Part shown: piece by piece, positions 1-6,804 of the stretch | Numbering within the stretch: position 1 is the stretch's first letter | How the letters are laid out: every line of letters starts with the position of its first letter | Assembly (NCBI RefSeq): GCF_009857135.1 | Contig: NZ_CP047318.1 | Span: 2,542,001-2,606,000, forward strand | DNA from: Streptomyces sp. HM190 | GTDB taxonomy: Bacteria > Actinomycetota > Actinomycetes > Streptomycetales > Streptomycetaceae | Length of the DNA stretch: 64,000 nt | Direction: 5' to 3' | Notes under the pieces: generated by a model | Databases searched by the model: none | What the model saw: only the letters and a program-made list of their open reading frames with translations | Told to the model about the DNA's origin: nothing | Translations under genes and position numbers: made by a program

Positions 1-153
1 TTCCTGATCCCTCCGGTTTTCATTCCATCGTGGGCGGTGTGACCGGTTATGGCCTGTCGAGCCGTTGCGGCGCCCGTCACTCCTGTGACGATCGGGAGGT
101 TGTGTGACGACGGTTTGCATAAACTCGGGAGTCTTCACGGGGAGGGACCACAC

Positions 154-1182
154 GTGAGTGAACCGACCAGTCACATATGCCCGGAGTGCTTCGCTCCCCG
201 GGCCACGGACGGAAGCCCGTCCTGCGGCTGTGGCCGACGCGCCTCCGAAGCACTCCTGCAAGCCCGCACCGCACAGGCGGCCGCCGCCGAGGACTTCGAC
301 CCGCTGCGCATCCGCCCGTACGTGGAACTGGGCGGCACCGGGGACGACCACGGACACCCCGGCGCCACGGACCCCGCCGAGCCCGCCGAGGCGACGACGA
401 TGCCTCTGGCGGCCTTCCGGGCCCCGCGCACGACCCCACCGACGGCCGACGACCGCACCAGGCCGCTCACGGTCCCGCCGCCCGCGCCCTCTCCCGGATC
501 CCCGCACACCCGCCCCACGCCCCCCGCACGCCCCCGCTCCGCCGCCCGTCGCCGCCGTACGGGGCTGATCGTCGCCCTCGGGGGCACGGCTGCGGCCGGT
601 GTGATGGCGGCGGCCGGCGTCATGAGCGGCCTCTTCTCCTACGAGGCGCCCGAGCGGAACGGGGCGCTCCCGGACGACGTACGGGCGAGCGCGCCGGACA
701 CCACGGTGGACGGCGGCAAGACGCCGGTGGAGACGCCCGAGGAGGCCACGGCGGGCGGGGCGCCCGCGCCGGCGCCGCCGGGCCGTGCGGGGCGGTCGAA
801 GCCGTCCGGGGTCCCGTCCCCCTCCGCCTCGAAAGGGTCCGCGTCACCGTCGGCGTCGCCGTCGCCCAGCCCCAGCGAGGCGTCGCCCAGCGCCCGGGCG
901 ACCGACAGGTCGACGGCCGACGACGCGCACAACGGCGACAGCCAGCTGGAGGCCCCGAAGACGCTCCGCCTCGGCGACGACGACCCCGAGGTCACCGAAC
1001 TCCAGCTCCGGCTGCGCCAGGTGGGCCTCTACAACGGCGACATCGACGAGAACTTCGACCGCCAGGTCGAACAGGCCGTCATCGACTACCAGATCACCCG
1101 GGCCGTCTCGAAGGACGACGAGCCCGGCGTCTACGGCCTCGCGACCCGAGCCCGCCTGGAAGCAGAGACCCAGGAACCCTGA
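154..1182 (+). CDS. Membrane-anchored peptidoglycan-binding-domain protein with N-terminal zinc ribbon
   Basis: The product has 342 residues and appears to be a bitopic membrane protein. The N-terminus carries a compact Cys cluster (CPEC, then CGCG about 11 residues later) that looks like a zinc ribbon. A Pro/Arg-rich stretch leads to one membrane segment at about residues 136-162, then a Thr/Ser/Pro-rich linker. Residues ~273-338 match a PG_binding_1-type domain (LRLGDDDPEVTELQLRLRQV), known to bind cell-wall peptides. The start chosen is GTG 154, because GGAGGGA lies 6 bases upstream; an ATG at 49 in the same frame has no ribosome site and adds an unlikely N-terminus. An inferred role is linking a cytoplasmic signal to the wall; no partner is visible. 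Confidence 0.75.
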   Translation: MSEPTSHICPECFAPRATDGSPSCGCGRRASEALLQARTAQAAAAEDFDPLRIRPYVELGGTGDDHGHPGATDPAEPAEATTMPLAAFRAPRTTPPTADDRTRPLTVPPPAPSPGSPHTRPTPPARPRSAARRRRTGLIVALGGTAAAGVMAAAGVMSGLFSYEAPERNGALPDDVRASAPDTTVDGGKTPVETPEEATAGGAPAPAPPGRAGRSKPSGVPSPSASKGSASPSASPSPSPSEASPSARATDRSTADDAHNGDSQLEAPKTLRLGDDDPEVTELQLRLRQVGLYNGDIDENFDRQVEQAVIDYQITRAVSKDDEPGVYGLATRARLEAETQEP

Positions 1183-1284
1183 CCGCCACGCCCCCACCGA
1201 CCACCCCACAACCCCCGGCCGCCCCCACCGCGGGCGCGCCGGGGGCGGCACACCCCCCGTCCACCCGTGATGCAGGATGACACC

Positions 1285-1623
1285 ATGAGCATCGTCAAGA
1301 TCAACGTCCTCACGGTCCCTGCCGAGCAGCGCGAGGTGCTGGAGAAGCGGTTCGCCTCCCGCGCCGGGGCGGTGGAGAGTTCCGACGGGTTCGAGTGGTT
1401 CGAACTGCTGCGTCCCGTCGACGGCACCGACAACTACCTCGTGTACACCCGGTGGCGCGACGAGGCGTCCTTCGAGGCGTGGATGGAGGGGCCGATGAAG
1501 CAGGCCCACCAGGGCGGCGGCGAGCAGCCCCCGGCCGACCGCCCCAAGCCGGCCGCGTCCGCCTCGACCGTCTGGTCCTTCGAGGTGGTCCAGCAGACGG
1601 GCCCGAAGAACCCCGAAGCCTGA
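1285..1623 (+). CDS. MhuD/IsdG-type heme-degrading monooxygenase (ABM fold)
   Basis: The protein has 112 residues, the usual size of one antibiotic-biosynthesis-monooxygenase ferredoxin-like domain. The N-terminus MSIVKIN and the phrase SRAGAVESSDGFEWFELLRPV closely resemble mycobacterial MhuD. The three residues required for heme turnover in MhuD fall at the same numbers here: Asn7, Trp66 and His75. The family opens the porphyrin ring with O2 and an electron donor and releases iron in the cytoplasm. The start is ATG 1285, with AGGA 7 bases upstream; an upstream in-frame ATG at 1267 is less well placed. It is monocistronic and ends at a bidirectional hairpin. The product formed (mycobilin or biliverdin type) cannot be read from sequence. 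Confidence 0.85.
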   Translation: MSIVKINVLTVPAEQREVLEKRFASRAGAVESSDGFEWFELLRPVDGTDNYLVYTRWRDEASFEAWMEGPMKQAHQGGGEQPPADRPKPAASASTVWSFEVVQQTGPKNPEA

Positions 1624-1637
1624 CAGCCACCACGCCC

Positions 1638-1672
1638 CGCCCCGCCCGCCGCACCATGCGCCGGGCGGGGCG
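1638..1672. terminator. Bidirectional hairpin between convergent genes
   Basis: Perfect 11-bp arms (CGCCCCGCCCG / CGGGCGGGGCG) with a 13-nt loop lie between the stop codons of the heme oxygenase gene (+) and the zinc-ribbon gene (-). There is no T-tract, which is usual in Streptomyces terminators. Confidence 0.7.
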
Positions 1673-1701
1673 CGGCGCGCGGCTCCAGGCCGTGTATCGC
1701 G

Positions 1702-2223
1702 TCACACGGTGGGATCCACGTTCCACGCCTCCGGTAGATCGCCGCCACAGAAGACGCAGACGAAGTCGTTCTCACGCACGATGTTGTGCTCCTGGCAGTC
1801 GGGGCACCGCCGGAACACCACCTCATGGGTGAAGCCAGAGGGCCGCCCGAGCCCTACGTCGTCCAGCGCCTGAGCCACTGCCGGCCAGGAGGTGACGTCC
1901 GGACAGTATCCGGTGGACTGGGTGCTGACCTCGTCCACGGCCCACCGGTCTGCCGTATGCGTGAAGCCGATCTCGCCGGCACTCAGAACCATGTGCCCGC
2001 CCGCACAAGCCACGTGTTCACTTCGCCGCGGCGCCAGCCGAAGCACACCATCGGTGCCGACCACGAAGGTGAACGGCTCCCTCAGTTCGGCTGCCGATCG
2101 CTCGGCGATCCAGCGGTCGAAGTCAGCCGCCGAGCCGATTCGGCACCCGCCACCGCCAGGCCGGACCGTGGCCTCCAGCTCAACCGGTCCGACGTACCTG
2201 TGACTCCGCCCCCGCGCACTCAC
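1702..2223 (-). CDS. Hypothetical protein with C-terminal zinc ribbon
   Basis: I do not recognise this 173-residue protein. Its C-terminus carries a clear treble-clef-like ribbon, CPDC and CVFC about 13 residues apart (residues ~140-160), which should bind one zinc. The central part is soluble and mixed alpha/beta, with no membrane segment. The gene starts with GTG 2223, 31 bases after the HAD phosphatase stop and on the same strand, so co-transcription is likely. The ribosome site is weak. A regulatory or nucleic-acid-binding role would fit a ribbon, but nothing else supports it. Confidence 0.6.
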   Translation of the reverse strand: MSARGRSHRYVGPVELEATVRPGGGGCRIGSAADFDRWIAERSAAELREPFTFVVGTDGVLRLAPRRSEHVACAGGHMVLSAGEIGFTHTADRWAVDEVSTQSTGYCPDVTSWPAVAQALDDVGLGRPSGFTHEVVFRRCPDCQEHNIVRENDFVCVFCGGDLPEAWNVDPTV

Positions 2224-2254
2224 GCCGATCGGCCCCGAAGCACTTCCACAGCCC

Positions 2255-2920
2255 TCAGGCGATGTGCAGCCGGACCAGCCCGTCGCCGTCCGTCTCGACC
2301 CGTACGGAGCGCAGATCGGGCACCACGACGTCCGGCCCGTGGGCGGCCGCGCGTGATCCGATGCCGACGACGCGCATGCCGGCGGCGCGGCCCGCGAGGA
2401 TGCCCGCCTCGGAGTCCTCGAAGACGACGCAGTCCTCGGGGGCGACGCCCAGTTCGGCGGCGCCCTTCAGGAACCCCTCGGGGTCGGGCTTGCTCGCGCC
2501 GACGGACTCGGCGGTGACCCGGACGTCGGGCAGGGCCAGCCCGGCGGCGGTCATCCGCGCGGTGGAGAGGGGGACGTTCGCGGAGGTCACCAGCGCGTGC
2601 GGTACCGCGCCGGCGTTGAGGGCGGCGAGGAACTCCGGCGCGCCGGGGACGGGGACGACCCCGTCCACGTCCGCGGTCTCCTCCTCCAGCATCCGCGCGT
2701 TGTCCGCGTGGTTCAGCTCCATGGGCCGGTCCGGCAGCAGGACGGCCATCGTGGCGTACCCCTGACGGCCGTGGACCACCCGCATGACCTCGGTGCCGTC
2801 GAGCCCGTTCCGCTCGGCCCAGCGCCGCCAGACGCGCTCGACGGCGGCGTCCGAGTTGACGAGGGTGCCGTCCATGTCGAGCAGGAAGGCGCGGGCGGTC
2901 AGAACGGTCGTGGCCGGCAT
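2255..2920 (-). CDS. HAD-superfamily sugar-phosphate phosphatase
   Basis: The protein has 221 residues and is a subfamily IA HAD hydrolase of the beta-phosphoglucomutase/2-deoxyglucose-6-phosphatase type. Motif I is FLLDMDGTLVNS near residue 12, with the nucleophile Asp and the acid/base Asp. Motif II is the Thr/Ser in ALVTSAN, the Lys of motif III is in GASKPDPEGF, and motif IV is VVFEDSEAG. The helical cap lies between motifs I and II. These enzymes remove phosphate from small sugar phosphates in the cytoplasm. The start is ATG 2920 (MPATTVL), just before motif I; a longer frame up to 3064 is Arg/Pro-rich and not protein-like. The exact substrate is not predictable. Confidence 0.85.
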   Translation of the reverse strand: MPATTVLTARAFLLDMDGTLVNSDAAVERVWRRWAERNGLDGTEVMRVVHGRQGYATMAVLLPDRPMELNHADNARMLEEETADVDGVVPVPGAPEFLAALNAGAVPHALVTSANVPLSTARMTAAGLALPDVRVTAESVGASKPDPEGFLKGAAELGVAPEDCVVFEDSEAGILAGRAAGMRVVGIGSRAAAHGPDVVVPDLRSVRVETDGDGLVRLHIA

Positions 2921-3089
2921 CGGCGGACTCCAGGGCGCGGGAACGCGGGAAGGGGCCGGACGGTCGTGAGACGGCGGTACGGCCCTGCGGGGGACAAGGC
3001 GGCCCCGCCCACCGGTCAGGGAATGCGGGCGGGAGCCACTTTGTTTCCCCACGGTACAAAACAAACAGGGCTCACCGCCACCCCCTTCG

Positions 3090-3677
3090 TCATCCCGTCA
3101 CGGCCTCCCACAGACTCCACACACCGAGCCCCGCCATCAGCACGGCGGCGATCTGGGTGATCAGCTTCAGCGGCACCTTCTTCATCAGCGCCCGGCCGCC
3201 GACGATCCCGAGCCCGGCCACGGCCCACAGCGCGAGGACCGCGCCGAGCCCCACGGAGAGCGGGGACTCGTACCGCGCGGCGAGGTTCGCCGTCATGATC
3301 TGGGTCAGGTCGCCGAACTCGGCGACGAGGATGAGCATGAAGCCCGCGCCGGAGACCTTCCAGAAGCTCTGGTTCTCGGGCTTGCGGATCTCCTCGCCGT
3401 CATCGTCCCCGCCCTTCTGCATCAGCAGCACCGCCGCGCCGCCCAGGAACAGCACACCGGTCAGCGCCTGCACGATCTGCTGGGGCAGCAGGGTGAGGAC
3501 GCTGCCCGCGGCGACCGCCAGCGTGACGTGCACGGCGAAGGCGGCGGCGACGCCGGCGAAGACGTACGAGGCGCGGTAGCGGGTGCCGAGGACGAGGCCG
3601 GCGAGCGCGGTCTTGTCGGGGAGTTCGGCGAGGAAGACGACGCCGAAGACGAGCGCCGTGACACTGAAGCTGATCAA
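3090..3677 (-). CDS. GDT1/TMEM165 (UPF0016) family manganese exporter, riboswitch-controlled
   Basis: This 195-residue membrane protein has six predicted helices as two repeats of three. Each repeat carries the family signature, as ELPDKT near residue 18 and EFGDLTQ near residue 118. Bacterial members (for example MneA) export Mn2+; eukaryotic relatives act on Mn2+/Ca2+ in the Golgi. A charged loop (KGGDDDGEEIRK) separates the repeats. The start is TTG 3677, with GAGGA four bases upstream. The 5' leader holds a manganese riboswitch at 3792-3893, which independently supports a manganese role: high Mn2+ should switch expression on. It is monocistronic as far as can be seen. Confidence 0.9.
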   Translation of the reverse strand: MISFSVTALVFGVVFLAELPDKTALAGLVLGTRYRASYVFAGVAAAFAVHVTLAVAAGSVLTLLPQQIVQALTGVLFLGGAAVLLMQKGGDDDGEEIRKPENQSFWKVSGAGFMLILVAEFGDLTQIMTANLAARYESPLSVGLGAVLALWAVAGLGIVGGRALMKKVPLKLITQIAAVLMAGLGVWSLWEAVTG

Positions 3678-3754
3678 GGGTCCTCAATCGGTCGGGCTGC
3701 CCCACCGAGAGAAACCGTCCGCTGACGCGACACCTCGGCACGGCAGCACACGTT

Positions 3755-3778
3755 CACCCGTGCGGGGTCGCACGGGTG
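3755..3778 (-). promoter_or_regulatory. Hairpin between Mn riboswitch and gene (likely expression platform)
   Basis: A perfect 9-bp inverted repeat (CACCCGTGC / GCACGGGTG, 6-nt loop) lies directly 3' of the aptamer in the leader and about 78 nt before the TTG start. It is well placed to act as the terminator/antiterminator arm. Flanking bases (GCACAC / GTGTGC) extend the stem imperfectly. Confidence 0.6.
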
Positions 3779-3791
3779 TGCACTGCTTGCC

Positions 3792-3893
3792 GAAGGTCTC
3801 GCTGGCGGGCCCTTGTCCGCGGGCCGCCTCCGGGCGCCGGCTCAGACGAGCTGAGCAGTATGTCGACGGTCCGGCGAAGAGCTACTCCCCTTC
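3792..3893 (-). promoter_or_regulatory. yybP-ykoY manganese riboswitch
   Basis: Read on the minus strand, the leader begins GAAGGGGAGTAGC and ends GCGAGACCTTC. These are the conserved 5' and 3' strands of the yybP-ykoY aptamer, including GGGGAGUAGC and the (A/G)GCnAGACCU segment. GAAGG and CCTTC close helix P1, and inside lie GC-rich stems built on GCCGG/CCGGC and GCTCAG/CTGAGC. The family binds Mn2+ (with Mg2+) and typically turns on Mn exporters. The downstream gene is a GDT1-type exporter, exactly the expected target. Confidence 0.9.
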
Positions 3894-3903
3894 TGCGGCG
3901 TCC

Positions 3904-3909
3904 ATGGTA
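3904..3909 (-). promoter_or_regulatory. -10 box for the riboswitch transcript
   Basis: TACCAT on the minus strand ends 10 bases before the aptamer helix P1 begins, so transcription should start at about 3897 and the RNA would open almost directly with the riboswitch. No good -35 hexamer is visible. Confidence 0.5.
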
Positions 3910-4175
3910 CGCGACGCTCCGCGGGAGCGCCGCCGGGGCCGCTTCCCGGGTGCGGGCGGGTGGGGGTCGCCCGTGAAATCGCCACGCGCCCGCACCCGCC
4001 GACGTACCACGCGCCCCCGAGCCACGAGGCGCCTGCGCACCAATCCCGGCCGGACCCCTTGTCGTGCCATGTGCACGTCATTAACTTCTCACCCGACGCT
4101 CATCCGCCGGTAACGCCCCACCGCGACCCTTCAATCGCTCGCACCCCCGACCCCCCGGCCCCACAAGGAGTTCCC

Positions 4176-4820
4176 ATGCGCAGGTTCTACGCGCGTCGAC
4201 GGTTCGGCATACTCACCGCGCTCAGCGGACTGATAGCCTCCGCCGCGCTCTTCAACGCCCCCACCGCCTCCGCCGCCCTCCCCACCCCGGTCAGCGCCGC
4301 CACCGCCCGCAGCTACCTCGCCACCCTCACCGTGGCCACCGAGGACCGCACCGGCTACAGCCGGGACCTGTTCAACCACTGGATCACCATCAGCGGCACC
4401 TGCAACACCCGCGAGACGGTCCTCAAGCGGGACGGGTCGAACGTCGTCACCGACTCCGCCTGCGCCTCCACCAGCGGCAGCTGGTACTCCCCCTACGACG
4501 GCGCCACCTGGACCGCCGCCTCCGACCTGGACATCGACCACCTCGTGCCGCTGGCCGAGGCGTGGGACTCCGGTGCCGACAACTGGAGCAGCTCGCTGCG
4601 GCAGCAGTTCGCCAACGACCTGACCCGCCCGCAGCTCATCGCCGTCACCGACAACGTGAACCAGGCCAAGGGCGACCAGGACCCCGCCACCTGGATGCCG
4701 TCGCGCACCGCGTACCGCTGCACGTACGTCCGCGCCTGGGTCCAGGTGAAGTACTACTACGACCTCTCGGTGGACTCCGCCGAGAAGAGCGCCCTCACCG
4801 GCTACCTCGCCAACTGCTGA
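4176..4820 (+). CDS. Secreted HNH-family nuclease (DUF1524-like)
   Basis: The protein has 214 residues. A Sec signal peptide covers residues 1-33, with an Arg-rich start, a hydrophobic core and cleavage after ASA. The mature domain holds DIDHLVPLAEAW (Asp121-His122, Pro125), the His-Me finger motif of DUF1524/GmrSD-type HNH nucleases, and an Asn-rich helix (VTDNVNQAKGDQDP) with the metal-side Asn. Four Cys (near residues 76, 96 and the C-terminus) could form two disulphides, consistent with export. Family members cut DNA outside the cell for nutrient recovery. AAGGAG is 5 bases before ATG 4176. Confidence 0.88.
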   Translation: MRRFYARRRFGILTALSGLIASAALFNAPTASAALPTPVSAATARSYLATLTVATEDRTGYSRDLFNHWITISGTCNTRETVLKRDGSNVVTDSACASTSGSWYSPYDGATWTAASDLDIDHLVPLAEAWDSGADNWSSSLRQQFANDLTRPQLIAVTDNVNQAKGDQDPATWMPSRTAYRCTYVRAWVQVKYYYDLSVDSAEKSALTGYLANC

Positions 4821-4961
4821 CGCACCCGACGCGCTCGGGTGGCCCGGAACCTCCCCGACCTCCCCCGTCGTTCCGTACCGTACGGGGCGACGGAGGAGGG
4901 TGGTCCCGAGGGACGGCGCGTCCCCGGGGCCCCCGACCAGAGAGGGAGCGGGTGATCGCCG

Positions 4962-6608
4962 ATGGCGGAACTGCGCCTTGGCCCACTGCTGAGGTACGTG
5001 GACGGTTCGGCCGCGACCGTCTGGGTCGAGACGAGCCGCCCCTGCACGGCCGAGGTGCGCTGCTCCGGCGGCGGGGGCGGCACGTCCCCCACCTTCCAGA
5101 TCGCCGGTCACCACTACGCGCTGGTGCCGGTGACGGGCCTGACCCCGGGCACGGTGTCGTCGTACGAGGTCCTCCTCGACGACACCCCGGTCTGGCCCCT
5201 GCCCGACTCCCGCTTCCCGCCGTCCGAGATCCACACCCCGGCCGGCGACGACCCGGTCCGCGTCGCCTTCGGTTCCTGCCGCTGGGCCGCGCCGCCGCAC
5301 GGCGAGCCCGACCCGGTGGGCCCGGACGCGCTGGACGCGCTGGCCTCCCGCATCGCCGCCGGGTCGGGCGACGAGCGCCCCGACGTCCTGCTGCTCCTCG
5401 GTGACCAGGTCTACGCGGACGAGACCTCCAGGGCCACCCGCGCCTACCTCGCCTCCCGCCGGGACCTGCGGGACCCGCCGGGCGCCCAGGTCACGGACTA
5501 CGAGGAGTACACCCACCTGTACTACGAGTCCTGGCTCGACCCGGGCATCCGCTGGCTGCTGTCCACCGTGCCCACCTGCATGATCTTCGACGACCACGAC
5601 GTCATCGACGACTGGAACACCAGCGCGTCCTGGCTCGCCGACATGCGGGCCACCCCGTGGTGGCAGGAGCGCATCCTGAGCGGGCTGATGTCGTACTGGG
5701 TCCACCAGCACCTCGGCAACCTCTCCCCCGCCGAACTGGCCGCCGACCCGGTCCACGCCGCCGTACGCGCCGCCCCGGACGGTACGGACGTGCTGCGCGC
5801 GCACGCCGCGGAGGCCGACCGGGACCCCGCCTCGGTCCGCTGGAGCTACCGGCGGGACTTCGGGCGGGTGCGCGTGCTGATGCTCGACAGCCGGGCCGCG
5901 CGGGTCCTCGACGAGGCGGACCGGTCGATGCTGGACGCGGGCGAGGCCGCGTGGCTGCGGGAGCAGGCGCTGGCGGACCCCGGCTCGTGCGACCACCTCC
6001 TCATCGGCACCTCGCTGCCCTGGCTGCTGCCGCACCTCGTGCACGGCGCCGAGGCGTGGAACGCGGCCCTGTGCCGGGGCGCGCGCGGGGAGCGGTGGGC
6101 GCGCTTCGGGGAGAAGGTGCGGCGGGCGGCGGACCTGGAGCACTGGGCGGCGTTCCCGGAGTCCTTCGACGCGCTGACCGCGCTGACGGCCGAGGCCGGC
6201 TCGGGGGACGGCGCCCCGGCGACCGTGCTGGTGCTCTCCGGGGACGTGCACCACGCCTACGTAGCCCAGCCGTCCTGGCCCGCCGACGCCCCCGCCGTGC
6301 CGGACGCCCGCGTCCTGCAACTCACCTGTTCCCCGGTCCACAACTCGGTCCCGCTGTCCATGAAACTCGGCTTCCACTTCGGCTGGAGCCGGACGGGGCG
6401 GGCGATCGGCCGGTTGCTCGGACGGCACGGCCGCAGCCGGCGGCCGTCGATCGACTGGCGCAAGGCGGGCGGCCCCTGGTTCGGCAACCAGCTCATGACC
6501 CTGACCCTGCGCGGCCGTTCGGCCCGGCTGCGGTTCGAGCAGGCGCGGGCGCGACGCGGCGAGAAGGCCCGGCTGGAGACGGTCGCGGAGTCGGTACTCA
6601 CTCCCTAA
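4962..6608 (+). CDS. PhoD-like metallophosphatase (alkaline phosphatase D family)
   Basis: The protein has 548 residues. An N-terminal Fn3-like region (~1-95) is followed by the PhoD metallophosphatase domain. Metal-ligand signatures are visible: VAFGSCRW, LLLLGDQVYADE, the FDDHDVIDDWN block near residue 208, and VLVLSGDVHHAY near residue 430. PhoD enzymes cleave phosphate mono- and diesters using Fe3+/Ca2+. Unlike secreted PhoD, this protein has no signal peptide (it starts MAELRLGPLLRYV), so it is probably cytoplasmic and its substrate is uncertain. GGGAG lies rather far (13 nt) from ATG 4962, but the N-terminus matches the family and no better start exists. Confidence 0.85.
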   Translation: MAELRLGPLLRYVDGSAATVWVETSRPCTAEVRCSGGGGGTSPTFQIAGHHYALVPVTGLTPGTVSSYEVLLDDTPVWPLPDSRFPPSEIHTPAGDDPVRVAFGSCRWAAPPHGEPDPVGPDALDALASRIAAGSGDERPDVLLLLGDQVYADETSRATRAYLASRRDLRDPPGAQVTDYEEYTHLYYESWLDPGIRWLLSTVPTCMIFDDHDVIDDWNTSASWLADMRATPWWQERILSGLMSYWVHQHLGNLSPAELAADPVHAAVRAAPDGTDVLRAHAAEADRDPASVRWSYRRDFGRVRVLMLDSRAARVLDEADRSMLDAGEAAWLREQALADPGSCDHLLIGTSLPWLLPHLVHGAEAWNAALCRGARGERWARFGEKVRRAADLEHWAAFPESFDALTALTAEAGSGDGAPATVLVLSGDVHHAYVAQPSWPADAPAVPDARVLQLTCSPVHNSVPLSMKLGFHFGWSRTGRAIGRLLGRHGRSRRPSIDWRKAGGPWFGNQLMTLTLRGRSARLRFEQARARRGEKARLETVAESVLTP

Positions 6609-6644
6609 TACCGCCATAGGACACGGTTGTTACCCCTGTTGTCC

Positions 6645-6665
6645 GGGATGCGCGTGAGGCATCCC
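6645..6665 (+). terminator. Hairpin 3' of PhoD-like gene
   Basis: Inverted repeat GGGATGC-N7-GCATCCC lies 36 bases after the PhoD-like stop codon. It is short, without a T-tract, and is a probable terminator. Confidence 0.45.
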
Positions 6666-6804
6666 ACACCGGGCGCCCGGAAGGGCTTCAGTGCTCCGTT
6701 CGTGTGCCGTCCGACGGCATGATGAGGCGGACCGTCCGCTTCCTCTCGGGCGGTTCGCCGCACCGCGCCCCACGATGCGCCCCACACGCACGGGAGTTAC
6801 CCCC

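Noticed and set aside
1..153. A gene in the first 153 bases
   Set aside because: Only a short dyad (CGTCAC-TCCT-GTGACG at 75-90) and a possible -10 TAAACT at about 120 are visible; any upstream gene lies outside the window.
4952..5404. GTG 4952 frame as the start of the PhoD-like gene
   Set aside because: It is closer to GGGAG but out of frame with the metallophosphatase domain; the reading frame from ATG 4962 carries all motifs.
6691..6804. Longer N-terminus for the FAD/NAD(P) protein from 6691 or 6775
   Set aside because: The extra residues are Arg/Pro-rich, no ribosome site precedes those codons, and TTG 6805 has GGGAG at the right distance.
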